11,861 nucleotides of DNA from Saccoglossus kowalevskii (GCF_000003605.2 NW_003122574.1:1-11861); one strand, 5' to 3'. Counted from the first letter of the stretch, positions 1 to 10,591 are shown. Notes: generated by a model not told the origin, from the letters alone. Made by a program: numbers and translations.

Positions 1-464
1 CATAAACTAACCAGTACAACCTGTGTCCCAATAAACTAACCAGTACAACCTGTGTCCCAATAAACTAACCAGTACAACCCGTGTCCCAATAAACTAACCA
101 GTACAACCCGTGTCCCAATAAACTAACCAGTACAACCTGTGTCCCAATAAACTAACCAGTACAACCCGTGTCCCAATAAACTAACCAGTACAACCTGTGT
201 CCCAATAAACTAACCAGTACAACCTGTGTCCAATTAAACTAACCAGTACAACCCGGGTCCCAATAAACTAACCAGTACAACCTGTGTCCCAATAAACTAA
301 CCAGTACAACCCGTGTCCCAATAAACTAACCAGTACAAGCTGTGTCCCAATAAACTAACCAGTACAACCTGTGTCCCAATAAACTAACCAGTACAACCTG
401 TGTCCCAATAAACTAACCAGTACAACCTGTGTCCAATTAAACTAACCAGTACAACCCGTGTCCC
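1..464. repeat. Block with CCCGGG and GCTGTG marker monomers, first copy
   Basis: Sixteen monomers rich in TG-type units. From 204 the order is TG*, CCCGGG-type (233), TG, CG, GCTGTG-type (320), TG, TG, TG* (407), CG. The CCCGGG and GCTGTG variants are rare elsewhere, and the same order recurs at 4037-4297. The preceding part (1-203) also matches 3834-4036, except that one TG monomer is starred in the second copy. The first base is C where the unit has A, so the window starts at or next to a monomer junction. No gene-like content. Confidence 0.85.
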
Positions 465-843
465 AATAAACTAACCAGTACAACCCATGTCCCAATAAAC
501 TAACCAGTACAACCCGTGTCCCAATAAACTAACCAGTACAACTTGTGTCCCAATAAACTAACCAGTACAACCCGTGTCCCAATAAACTAACCAGTACAAC
601 CCGTGTCCCAATAAACTAACCAGTACAACCCATGTCTCAATAAACTAACCAGTACAACCTCATGTCCTCAATAAACTAACCAGTACAACCTGTGTCCCAA
701 TAAACTAACCAGTACAACCTGTGTCCCAATAAACTAACCAGTACAACCTGTGTCCAATTAAACTAACCAGTACAACCCGTGTCCCAATAAACTAACCAGT
801 ACAACCTGTGTCCCAATAAACTAACCAGTACAACCCGTGTCCC
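465..843. repeat. Mixed-type array segment with a 2-base insertion near 660
   Basis: Monomers run CA, CG, TTG, CG, CG, CA with GTCTC junction, then a unit reading CCTCATGTCCTC (about 658-669, two extra bases), TG, TG, TG*, CG, TG, CG. The order TTG, CG, CG, CA(GTCTC), CA resembles the stretch leading to 4962, so this looks like a diverged copy. Nothing gene-like. Confidence 0.75.
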
Positions 844-1075
844 AATAAACTAACCAGTACAACCCATGTCCCAATAAACTAACCAGTACAACCCATGTCC
901 CAATAAACTAACCAGTACAACCCATGTCCCAATAAACTAACCAGTACAACCCATGTCCCAATAAACAAACCAGTACAACCCATGTCCCAATAAACTAACC
1001 AGTACAACCCATGTCCCAATAAACTAACCAGTACAACCCATGTCCCAATAAACTAACCAGTACAACCCATGTCCC
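844..1075. repeat. Homogenised run of eight CA-type monomers
   Basis: Eight consecutive monomers carry CCCATG. The fifth also has AAACAAACC in place of AAACTAACC (near 965). The run ends at a TG* monomer starting at 1076. The same arrangement, with the AAACAAACC monomer fifth of eight, occurs at 5049-5280. Confidence 0.85.
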
Positions 1076-1365
1076 AATAAACTAACCAGTACAACCTGTG
1101 TCCAATTAAACTAACCAGTACAACCCGTGTCCCAATAAACTAACCAGTACAACTTGTGTCCCAATAAACTAACCAGTACAACCCGTGTCCCAATAAACTA
1201 ACCAGTACAACCCGTGTCCCAATAAACTAACCAGTACAACCCGTGTCCCAATAAACTAACCAGTACAACCCGTGTCCCAATAAACTAACCAGTACAACCC
1301 GTGTCCCAATAAACTAACCAGTACAACCCATGTCCCAATAAACTAACCAGTACAACCCGTGTCCA

Positions 1366-1829
1366 ATTAAACTAACCAGTACAACACGTGTCCAAATAAA
1401 TTAACCAGTACAACCTGTGTCCCAATAAACTAACCAGTACAACTTGCGTTCCAATAAACTACCCAGTACAACTTGTGACCCAATAAACTAACCAGTACAA
1501 CTTGTGTCCCAATAAACTAACCAGTACAACCCGTGTCCCAATAAACTAACCAGTACAACCTGTGTCCCAATAAACTAACCAGTACAACCCGTGTCCCAAT
1601 AAACTAACCAGTACAACCTGTGTCCAATTAAACTAACCAGTACAACCTGTGCCCAATTAAACTAACCAGTACAACCTGTGTCCAATTAAACTAACCAGTA
1701 TAACCTGTGTCCCAATAAACTAACCAGTACAACCCGTGTCCCAATAAACTAACCAGTACAACTTGTGTCCCAATAAACTAACCAGTACAACCCGTGTCCC
1801 AATAAACTAACCAGTATAACCCATGTCTC
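1366..1829. repeat. 16-monomer rare-variant cassette, copy 1
   Basis: Order from 1366: a monomer ending CCAAATAAATTAACC, TG, TTG with GTTCC junction, TTG with GTGACCC and a preceding CTACCCAG, TTG, CG, TG, CG, TG*, TG* with GTGCCC, TG*, tat-TG, CG, TTG, CG, tat-CA. This copy has private changes: CACGTG at 1385-1390, TTGCGTTCC near 1443 where the other copies have TTGTGTTCC, and GTCTC in its last monomer. A starred CG-type monomer sits directly before it. The same order is kept at 3080 and 7719. Confidence 0.88.
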
Positions 1830-2209
1830 AATAAAATAATCAGTACAACCTGTGTCGCAATAAACTAACCAGTACAACCCATGTCCCAATTAACTAACCA
1901 GTACAACCCGTGTCCCAATAAAATAACCAGTACAACCCGTGTCCCAATAAACTAACCAGTACAACTTGTGTCCCAATAAACTAACCAGTACAACCCGTGT
2001 CCCCAATAAACTAACCAGTACAACCCGTGTCCCAATAAACTAACCAGTACAACCCGTGTCCCAATAAAACTAAACCAGTACAACCCGTGTCCCAATAAAC
2101 TAACCAGTACAACCCGTGTCCCAATAAACTAACCAGTACAACCCGTGTCCCAATAAACTAACCAGTACAACCCATGTCCCAATAAACTAACCAGTACAAC
2201 CCATGTCCC

Positions 2210-3079
2210 AATAAACTAACCAGTACAACCTGTGTCCAATTAAACTAACCAGTACAACCCGTGTCCCAATAAACTAACCAGTACAACTTGTGTCCCAATA
2301 AACTAACCAGTACAACCCATGTCCCAATAAACTAACCAGTACAACCCATGTCCCAATAAACTAACCAGTACAACCCGTGTCCCAATAAACTAACCAGTAC
2401 AACCCGTGTCCCAATAAACTAACCAGTACAACCCATGTCCCAATAAACTAACCAGTACAACCCATGTCCCAATAAACTAACCAGTACAACCCATGTCCCA
2501 ATAAACTAACCAGTACAACCCATGTCCCAATAAACTAACCAGTACAACCTGTGTCCAATTAAACTAACCAGTACAACCCGTGTCCCAATAAACTAACCAG
2601 TACAACTTGTGTCCCAATAAACTAACCAGTACAACCCGTGTCCCAATAAACTAACCAGTACAACCCATGTCCCAATAAACTAACCAGTACAACCCGTGTC
2701 CCAATAAACTAACCAGTACAACCCGTGTCCCAATAAACTAACCAGTACAACCCATGTCCCAATAAACTAACCAGTACAACCCATGTCCCAATAAACTAAC
2801 CAGTACAACCCATGTCCCAATAAACTAACCAGTACAACCCATGTCCCAATAAACTAACCAGTACAACCTGTGTCCAATTAAACTAACCAGTACAACCCGT
2901 GTCCCAATAAACTAACCAGTACAACTTGTGTCCCAATAAACTAACCAGTACAACCCGTGTCCCAATAAACTAACCAGTACAACCCATGTCCCAATAAACT
3001 AACCAGTACAACCCGTGTCCCAATAAACTAACCAGTACAACCCGTGTCCCAATAAACTAACCAGTACAACCCATGTCCA
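2210..3079. repeat. 319-bp higher-order repeat, 2 and 8/11 copies
   Basis: The 11-monomer order is TG*, CG, TTG, CG, CA, CG, CG, CA, CA, CA, CA. TG* monomers start at 2210, 2529 and 2848, exactly 319 bp (11 x 29) apart. In the first copy the fourth monomer is CA instead of CG. The third copy is cut after eight monomers, its last being starred, and runs into the rare-variant cassette at 3080. No indels occur within this stretch. Confidence 0.9.
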
Positions 3080-3543
3080 ATTAAACTAACCAGTACAACC
3101 CGTGTCCAAATAAATTAACCAGTACAACCTGTGTCCCAATAAACTAACCAGTACAACTTGTGTTCCAATAAACTACCCAGTACAACTTGTGACCCAATAA
3201 ACTAACCAGTACAACTTGTGTCCCAATAAACTAACCAGTACAACCCGTGTCCCAATAAACTAACCAGTACAACCTGTGTCCCAATAAACTAACCAGTACA
3301 ACCCGTGTCCCAATAAACTAACCAGTACAACCTGTGTCCAATTAAACTAACCAGTACAACCTGTGCCCAATTAAACTAACCAGTACAACCTGTGTCCAAT
3401 TAAACTAACCAGTATAACCTGTGTCCCAATAAACTAACCAGTACAACCCGTGTCCCAATAAACTAACCAGTACAACTTGTGTCCCAATAAACTAACCAGT
3501 ACAACCCGTGTCCCAATAAACTAACCAGTATAACCCATGTCCC
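3080..3543. repeat. 16-monomer rare-variant cassette, copy 2
   Basis: Same sixteen monomer types in the same order as 1366-1829, entered through a starred CA-type monomer and ending in tat-CA (3515). Downstream it departs from copies 1 and 3: CG, CG, CG, TG*, TG*, TG and then two CCAGTG monomers, the second with AAACAAACC and AGTATAACC (about 3755-3765), instead of the AAAATAACC monomers. Confidence 0.88.
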
Positions 3544-3833
3544 AATAAACTAACCAGTACAACCCGTGTCCCAATAAACTAACCAGTACAACCCGTGTCC
3601 CAATAAACTAACCAGTACAACCCGTGTCCCAATAAACTAACCAGTACAACCTGTGTCCAATTAAACTAACCAGTACAACCTGTGTCCAATTAAACTAACC
3701 AGTACAACCTGTGTCCCAATAAACTAACCAGTACAACCAGTGTCCCAATAAACAAACCAGTATAACCAGTGTCCCAATAAACTAACCAGTACAACCCGTG
3801 TCCCAATAAACTAACCAGTACAACCCGTGTCCC

Positions 3834-4297
3834 AATAAACTAACCAGTACAACCTGTGTCCCAATAAACTAACCAGTACAACCCGTGTCCCAATAAACTA
3901 ACCAGTACAACCCGTGTCCCAATAAACTAACCAGTACAACCTGTGTCCCAATAAACTAACCAGTACAACCCGTGTCCCAATAAACTAACCAGTACAACCT
4001 GTGTCCCAATAAACTAACCAGTACAACCTGTGTCCAATTAAACTAACCAGTACAACCTGTGTCCAATTAAACTAACCAGTACAACCCGGGTCCCAATAAA
4101 CTAACCAGTACAACCTGTGTCCCAATAAACTAACCAGTACAACCCGTGTCCCAATAAACTAACCAGTACAAGCTGTGTCCCAATAAACTAACCAGTACAA
4201 CCTGTGTCCCAATAAACTAACCAGTACAACCTGTGTCCCAATAAACTAACCAGTACAACCTGTGTCCAATTAAACTAACCAGTACAACCCGTGTCCC
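3834..4297. repeat. Second copy of the 1-464 block
   Basis: Lies 3833 bp downstream of the first copy: 132 monomers plus the 5 bases inserted in between near 660, 2001 and 2068-2076. It has the same CCCGGG-type (4066) and GCTGTG-type (4153) markers, with the same neighbours. A partial third copy (TG, CG, GCTGTG-type at 4498, TG, TG, TG*, CG) follows just after a degenerate stretch. Shared rare variants in the same order indicate a segmental duplication, not independent mutation. Confidence 0.82.
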
Positions 4298-4334
4298 AAT
4301 AAACTAACCAGTACAACCTGTGTCCCAATAAACT

Positions 4335-4465
4335 AACCAGTACAACCTGTGTCCCATTAAACTAACAGTACAACCCGTGTCCCATAAACTAACCAGTACA
4401 ACCTGTGTCCAATTAAACTAAACAGTACAACCCGAGTCCAATAAACTAAACAGTACAACCTGTGT
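4335..4465. repeat. Degenerate patch of the array with clustered single-base deletions
   Basis: Four to five consecutive monomers carry three one-base losses: CTAACAGTAC with CC shortened to C (about 4363), GTCCCATAAAC with AA shortened to A (about 4383), and GAGTCCAATAAAC with CCC shortened to CC (about 4437). They also carry CCCATTAAAC, CTAAACAG (twice) and CCCGAG. This is the most diverged stretch in the window and lies between the second and third copies of the CCCGGG/GCTGTG block. Confidence 0.8.
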
Positions 4466-5048
4466 CCCAATAAACTAACCAGTACAACCCGTGTCCCAAT
4501 AAACTAACCAGTACAAGCTGTGTCCCAATAAACTAACCAGTACAACCTGTGTCCCAATAAACTAACCAGTACAACCTGTGTCCCAATAAACTAACCAGTA
4601 CAACCTGTGTCCAATTAAACTAACCAGTACAACCCGTGTCCCAATAAACTAACCAGTACAACCTGTGTCCCAATAAACTAACCAGTACAACCTGTGTCCA
4701 ATTAAACTAACCAGTACAACCCGTGTCCCAATAAACTAACCAGTACAACCTGTGTCCCAATAAACTAACCAGTACAACCCATGTCCCAATAAACTAACCA
4801 GTACAACCCGTGTCCCAATAAACTAACCAGTACAACTTGTGTCCCAATAAACTAACCAGTACAACCCGTGTCCCAATAAACTAACCAGTACAACCCGTGT
4901 CCCAATAAACTAACCAGTACAACCCATGTCTCAATAAACTAACCAGTACAACCCATGTCCCAATAAACTAACCAGTACAACCCATGTCCCAATAAACTAA
5001 CCAGTACAACCTGTGTCCCAATAAACTAACCAGTACAACCTGTGTCCC

Positions 5049-5280
5049 AATAAACTAACCAGTACAACCCATGTCCCAATAAACTAACCAGTACAACCCA
5101 TGTCCCAATAAACTAACCAGTACAACCCATGTCCCAATAAACTAACCAGTACAACCCATGTCCCAATAAACAAACCAGTACAACCCATGTCCCAATAAAC
5201 TAACCAGTACAACCCATGTCCCAATAAACTAACCAGTACAACCCATGTCCCAATAAACTAACCAGTACAACCCATGTCCC
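5049..5280. repeat. Run of eight CA-type monomers with AAACAAACC marker
   Basis: Eight CCCATG monomers, the fifth bearing AAACAAACC (near 5170), followed by TG*, CG, TTG from 5281. It is preceded by a monomer with GTCTC at the junction (start 4904), then CA, CA, TG, TG. The same leader and run are found at 11085-11432, one CA monomer shorter. Confidence 0.85.
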
Positions 5281-5630
5281 AATAAACTAACCAGTACAAC
5301 CTGTGTCCAATTAAACTAACCAGTACAACCCGTGTCCCAATAAACTAACCAGTACAACTTGTGTCCCAATAAACTAACCAGTACAACCTGTGTCCCAATA
5401 AACTAAACCAGTACAACTTGTGTCCCAATAAACTAAACCAGTACAACCCGTGTCCCAATAAACTAACCAGTATAACCTGTGTCCCAATAAACTAACCAGT
5501 ACAACCCGTGTCCCAATAAACTAACCAGTACAACCCGTGTCCCAATAAACTAACCAGTACAACCCGTGTCCCAATAAACTAACCAGTACAACCCATGTCC
5601 CAATAAACTAACCAGTACAACCCATGTCCC

Positions 5631-6181
5631 AATAAACTAACCAGTACAACCTGTGTCCAATTAAACTAACCAGTACAACCCGTGTCCCAATAAACTAACC
5701 AGTACAACTTGTGTCCCAATAAACTAACCAGTACAACCCGTGTCCCAATAAACTAACCAGTACAACCCATGTCCCAATAAACTAACCAGTACAACCCGTG
5801 TCCCAATAAACTAACCAGTACAACCCGTGTCCCAATAAACTAACCAGTACAACCCATGTCCCAATAAACTAACCAGTACAACCCATGTCCCAATAAACTA
5901 ACCAGTACAACCCATGTCCCAATAAACTAACCAGTACAACCCATGTCCCAATAAACTAACCAGTACAACCTGTGTCCAATTAAACTAACCAGTACAACCC
6001 GTGTCCCAATAAACTAACCAGTACAACTTGTGTCCCAATAAACTAACCAGTACAAGCTGTGTCCCAATAAACTAACCAGTACAACCCATGTCCCAATAAA
6101 CTAACCAGTACAACCAGTGTCCCAATAAACTAACCAGTACAACCCGTGTCCCAATAAACTAACCAGTACAACCCATGTCCA
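5631..6181. repeat. 319-bp higher-order repeat, 1 and 8/11 copies
   Basis: A complete 11-monomer copy (5631-5949) is followed by an eight-monomer partial copy (5950-6181) in which two CG positions have become GCTGTG and CCAGTG. As at 3079 and 7718, the partial copy ends in a starred CA monomer and joins a CCAAATAAATTAACC monomer. The leader TTG, CG, tat-TG, CG, CG, CG, CA, CA just upstream (about 5398-5630) also precedes the copy at 10592. Confidence 0.87.
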
Positions 6182-6239
6182 ATTAAACTAACCAGTACAA
6201 CCCGTGTCCAAATAAATTAACCAGTACAACCTGTGTCCC
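6182..6239. repeat. Truncated start of the rare-variant cassette
   Basis: A starred CA-type monomer leads into the CCAAATAAATTAACC monomer and one TG monomer, exactly as at the cassette start. The following TTG monomer has the ordinary GTCCC junction, not GTTCC, and no CTACCCAG or GTGACCC follows. Only the entry is shared; the rest is replaced by ordinary TG/TTG monomers. Confidence 0.75.
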
Positions 6240-6790
6240 AATAAACTAACCAGTACAACTTGTGTCCCAATAAACTAACCAGTACAACCTGTGTCCCAAT
6301 AAACTAACCAGTACAACTTGTGTCCCAATAAACTAACCAGTACAACCTGTGTCCCAATAAACTAACCAGTACAACCTGTGTCCAATTAAACTAACCAGTA
6401 CAACCTGTGTCCCAATAAACTAACCAGTACAACCTGTGTCCCAATAAACTAACCAGTACAACCTGTGTCCCAATAAACTAACCAGTACAAGCTGTGTCCC
6501 AATAAACTAACCAGTACAACCTGTGTCCCAATAAACTAACCAGTACAACCCGTGTCCCAATAAACTAACCAGTACAACCTGTGTCCAATTAAACTAACCA
6601 GTACAACCCGTGTCCCAATAAACTAACCAGTACAACCCATGTCCCAATAAACTAACCAGTACAACCCGTGTCCCAATAAACTAACCAGTACAACCCGTGT
6701 CCCAATAAACTAACCAGTACAACCCGTGTCCCAATAAACTAACCAGTACAACCTGTGTCCCAATAAACTAACCAGTACAACCCGTGTCCC

Positions 6791-6993
6791 AATAAACTAA
6801 CCAGTACAACCCATGTCCCAATAAACTAACCAGTACAACCCATGTCCCAATAAACTAACCAGTACAACCCATGTCCCAATAAACTAACCAGTACAACCCA
6901 TGTCCCAATAAACTAACCAGTACAACCCATGTCCCAATAAACTAACCAGTACAACCCATGTCCCAATAAACTAACCAGTACAACCCATGTCCC
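6791..6993. repeat. Run of seven CA-type monomers without AAACAAACC marker
   Basis: Seven CCCATG monomers between a CG-type monomer and the TG* monomer at 6994. None has the AAACAAACC substitution, so this run is either a separate expansion or a corrected copy of the marked runs. It is followed by a six-monomer (174-bp) block TG*, CG, TTG, CG, CA, CA before the next TG* at 7168. Confidence 0.8.
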
Positions 6994-7167
6994 AATAAAC
7001 TAACCAGTACAACCTGTGTCCAATTAAACTAACCAGTACAACCCGTGTCCCAATAAACTAACCAGTACAACTTGTGTCCCAATAAACTAACCAGTACAAC
7101 CCGTGTCCCAATAAACTAACCAGTACAACCCATGTCCCAATAAACTAACCAGTACAACCCATGTCCC

Positions 7168-7718
7168 AATAAACTAACCAGTACAACCTGTGTCCAATTA
7201 AACTAACCAGTACAACCCGTGTCCCAATAAACTAACCAGTACAACTTGTGTCCCAATAAACTAACCAGTACAACCCATGTCCCAATAAACTAACCAGTAC
7301 AACCCATGTCCCAATAAACTAACCAGTACAACCCGTGTCCCAATAAACTAACCAGTACAACCCGTGTCCCAATAAACTAACCAGTACAACCCATGTCCCA
7401 ATAAACTAACCAGTACAACCCATGTCCCAATAAACTAACCAGTACAACCCATGTCCCAATAAACTAACCAGTACAACCCATGTCCCAATAAACTAACCAG
7501 TACAACCTGTGTCCAATTAAACTAACCAGTACAACCCGTGTCCCAATAAACTAACCAGTACAACTTGTGTCCCAATAAACTAACCAGTACAACCCGTGTC
7601 CCAATAAACTAACCAGTACAACCCATGTCCCAATAAACTAACCAGTACAACCCGTGTCCCAATAAACTAACCAGTACAACCCGTGTCCCAATAAACTAAC
7701 CAGTACAACCCATGTCCA
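7168..7718. repeat. 319-bp higher-order repeat, 1 and 8/11 copies
   Basis: TG* monomers start at 7168 and 7487, 319 bp apart. The first copy carries the same CG-to-CA change at monomer four as the copy at 2210, and the second ends after eight monomers in a starred CA monomer joined to the cassette at 7719. The stretch is therefore 2210-3079 with one whole 319-bp copy missing, the signature of unequal exchange in register of the 11-mer. Confidence 0.9.
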
Positions 7719-8182
7719 ATTAAACTAACCAGTTCCACCCGTGTCCAAATAAATTAACCAGTACAACCTGTGTCCCAATAAACTAACCAGTACAACTTGT
7801 GTTCCAATAAACTACCCAGTACAACTTGTGACCCAATAAACTAACCAGTACAACTTGTGTCCCAATAAACTAACCAGTACAACCCGTGTCCCAATAAACT
7901 AACCAGTACAACCTGTGTCCCAATAAACTAACCAGTACAACCCGTGTCCCAATAAACTAACCAGTACAACCTGTGTCCAATTAAACTAACCAGTACAACC
8001 TGTGCCCAATTAAACTAACCAGTACAACCTGTGTCCAATTAAACTAACCAGTATAACCTGTGTCCCAATAAACTAACCAGTACAACCCGTGTCCCAATAA
8101 ACTAACCAGTACAACTTGTGTCCCAATAAACTAACCAGTACAACCCGTGTCCCAATAAACTAACCAGTATAACCCATGTCCC
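7719..8182. repeat. 16-monomer rare-variant cassette, copy 3
   Basis: Same order as the copies at 1366 and 3080, ending in tat-CA at 8154. The first monomer has a private change, AGTTCCACCC in place of AGTACAACCC (near 7731-7740). Downstream it continues like copy 1 (AAAATAACC monomers, six CG, two CA, TG*), making 7719-8646 a paralogue of 1366-2209 with one extra 87-bp segment. Confidence 0.88.
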
Positions 8183-8414
8183 AATAAAATAACCAGTACA
8201 ACCTGTGTCCCAATAAACTAACCAGTACAACCCGTGTCCCAATAAACTAACCAGTATAACCCATGTCCCAATAAAATAACCAGTACAACCTGTGTCCCAA
8301 TAAACTAACCAGTACAACCCATGTCCCAATAAACTAACCAGTACAACCCGTGTCCCAATAAAATAACCAGTACAACCCGTGTCCCAATAAACTAACCAGT
8401 ACAACTTGTGTCCC
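8154..8414. repeat. 87-bp (three-monomer) sub-repeat with AAAATAACC monomers
   Basis: Two successive trimers start at 8154 and 8241: tat-CA, a TG monomer with AAAATAACC for AAACTAACC, then CG or CA. A third trimer at 8328 also has AAAATAACC in its middle monomer. The AAAAT motifs begin at 8186, 8273 and 8360, exactly 87 bp apart. The paralogous stretch at 1801-1960 has only two such motifs (1833 and 1920), so one 87-bp trimer was gained here or lost there. Because 87 is divisible by 3, the substitution removes the same-frame TAG on the minus strand each time, opening the 8416-8102 frame. No promoter-like or coding signal is seen. Confidence 0.87.
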
Positions 8415-8646
8415 AATAAACTAACCAGTACAACCCGTGTCCCAATAAACTAACCAGTACAACCCGTGTCCCAATAAACTAACCAGTACAACCCGTGTCC
8501 CAATAAACTAACCAGTACAACCCGTGTCCCAATAAACTAACCAGTACAACCCGTGTCCCAATAAACTAACCAGTACAACCCGTGTCCCAATAAACTAACC
8601 AGTACAACCCATGTCCCAATAAACTAACCAGTACAACCCATGTCCC

Positions 8647-9140
8647 AATAAACTAACCAGTACAACCTGTGTCCAATTAAACTAACCAGTACAACCCGTG
8701 TCCCAATAAACTAACCAGTACAACTTGTGTCCCAATAAACTAACACAGTACAACCCATGTCCCAATAAACTAACCAGTACAACCCATGTCCAATAAACAA
8801 ACCAGTACAACCCATGTCCCAATAAACTAAACCAGTACAACCCATGTCCCAATAAACTAACCAGTACAACCCATGTCCCAATAAACTAACCAGTACAACC
8901 TGTGTCCAATTAAACTAACCAGTACAACCCGTGTCCCAATAAACTAACCAGTACAACTTGTGTCCCAATAAACTAACCAGTACAACCCGTGTCCCAATAA
9001 ACTAACCAGTACAACCCGTGTCCCAATAAACTAACCAGTACAACCCGTGTCCCAATAAACTAACCAGTACAACCCGTGTCCCAATAAACTAACCAGTACA
9101 ACCCGTGTCCCAATAAACTAACCAGTACAACCCGTGTCCA
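8647..9140. repeat. TG*-led segment with three indels, then a CG-type run
   Basis: TG* at 8647 leads CG, TTG and five CA monomers carrying CTAACACAGT (+1, about 8745), GTCCAATAAACAAACC (-1, about 8790) and CTAAACCAG (+1, about 8829). A second TG* at 8880 leads CG, TTG, five CG and a starred CG into the partial cassette at 9141. The second part is matched monomer for monomer by 11433-11693. Confidence 0.8.
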
Positions 9141-9343
9141 ATTAAACTAACCAGTACAACCCGTGTCCAAATAAATTAACCAGTACAACCTGTGTCCCAA
9201 TAAACTAACCAGTACAACTTGTGTTCCAATAAACTACCCAGTACAACTTGTGACCCAATAAACTAACCAGTACAACTTGTGACCCAATAAACTAACCAGT
9301 ACAACTTGTGTCCCAATAAACTAACCAGTACAACCCGTGTCCC
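9141..9343. repeat. Partial rare-variant cassette with doubled GTGACCC monomer
   Basis: Has the CCAAATAAATTAACC monomer, TG, TTG with GTTCC, then two consecutive TTG monomers with GTGACCC where full cassettes have one, then TTG and CG. After that it leaves the cassette pattern and continues CG, CG, CA, CA, TG*. The doubled monomer is shared only with the copy at 11694. Confidence 0.83.
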
Positions 9344-9459
9344 AATAAACTAACCAGTACAACCCGTGTCCCAATAAACTAACCAGTACAACCCGTGTCC
9401 CAATAAACTAACCAGTACAACCCATGTCCCAATAAACTAACCAGTACAACCCATGTCCC

Positions 9460-9952
9460 AATAAACTAACCAGTACAACCTGTGTCCAATTAAACTAACC
9501 AGTACAACCCGTGTCCCAATAAACTAACCAGTACAACTTGTGTCCCAATAAACTAACCAGTACAACCCGTGTCCCAATAAACTAACCAGTACAACCCATG
9601 TCCCAATAAACTAACCAGTACAACCCGTGTCCCAATAAACTAACCAGTACAACCCGTGTCCCAATAAACTAACCAGTACAACCCATGTCCCAATAAACTA
9701 ACCAGTACAACCCATGTCCCAATAAACTAACCAGTACAACCCATGTCCCAATAAACTAACCAGTACAACCCATGTCCCAATAAACTAACCAGTACAACCT
9801 GTGTCCAATTAAACTAACCAGTACAACCCGTGTCCCAATAAACTAACCAGTACAACTTGTGTCCCAATAAACTAACCAGTACAACCCGTGTCCCAATAAA
9901 CTAACCAGTACAACCCATGTCCCAATAAACTAACCAGTACAACCCGTGTCCC
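9460..9952. repeat. 319-bp higher-order repeat, 1 and 6/11 copies
   Basis: A complete 11-monomer copy is at 9460-9778. The next copy starts at 9779 and keeps the order for six monomers (TG*, CG, TTG, CG, CA, CG) before switching to tat-TG, CG, CG, CG, TG*, TG*, TG. The second-copy break after six monomers is also seen at 11084. Confidence 0.87.
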
Positions 9953-10156
9953 AATAAACTAACCAGTATAACCTGTGTCCCAATAAACTAACCAGTACAA
10001 CCCGTGTCCCAATAAACTAACCAGTACAACCCGTGTCCCAATAAACTAACCAGTACAACCCGTGTCCCAATAAACTAACCAGTACAACCTGTGTTCCAAT
10101 TAAACTAACCAGTACAACCTGTGTCCAATTAAACTAACCAGTACAACCTGTGTCCC

Positions 10157-10359
10157 AATAAACTAACCAGTACAACCTGTGTCCAATTAAACTAACCAGT
10201 ACAACCCGTGTCCCAATAAACTAACCAGTACAACTTGTGTCCCAATAAACTAACCAGTACAACCCGTGTCCCAATAAACTAACCAGTACAACCCATGTCC
10301 CAATAAACTAACCAGTACAACCCGTGTCCCAATAAACTAACCAGTACAACCCGTGTCCC
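10157..10359. repeat. Seven-monomer fragment of the 319-bp repeat
   Basis: TG*, CG, TTG, CG, CA, CG, CG, then a switch to the leader TTG, CG, tat-TG, CG, CG, CG, CA, CA (10360-10591) that introduces the full copy at 10592. No indel. Confidence 0.78.
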
Positions 10360-10591
10360 AATAAACTAACCAGTACAACTTGTGTCCCAATAAACTAACC
10401 AGTACAACCCGTGTCCCAATAAACTAACCAGTATAACCTGTGTCCCAATAAACTAACCAGTACAACCCGTGTCCCAATAAACTAACCAGTACAACCCGTG
10501 TCCCAATAAACTAACCAGTACAACCCGTGTCCCAATAAACTAACCAGTACAACCCATGTCCCAATAAACTAACCAGTACAACCCATGTCCC

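Noticed and set aside
8102-8416. Minus-strand open frame of 104 codons as a protein gene
   Set aside because: It starts at TTG, lies wholly within the array, is the same 29 bp read through all three frames, and exists because a stop-removing substitution recurs at 87-bp spacing. No independent coding signal.
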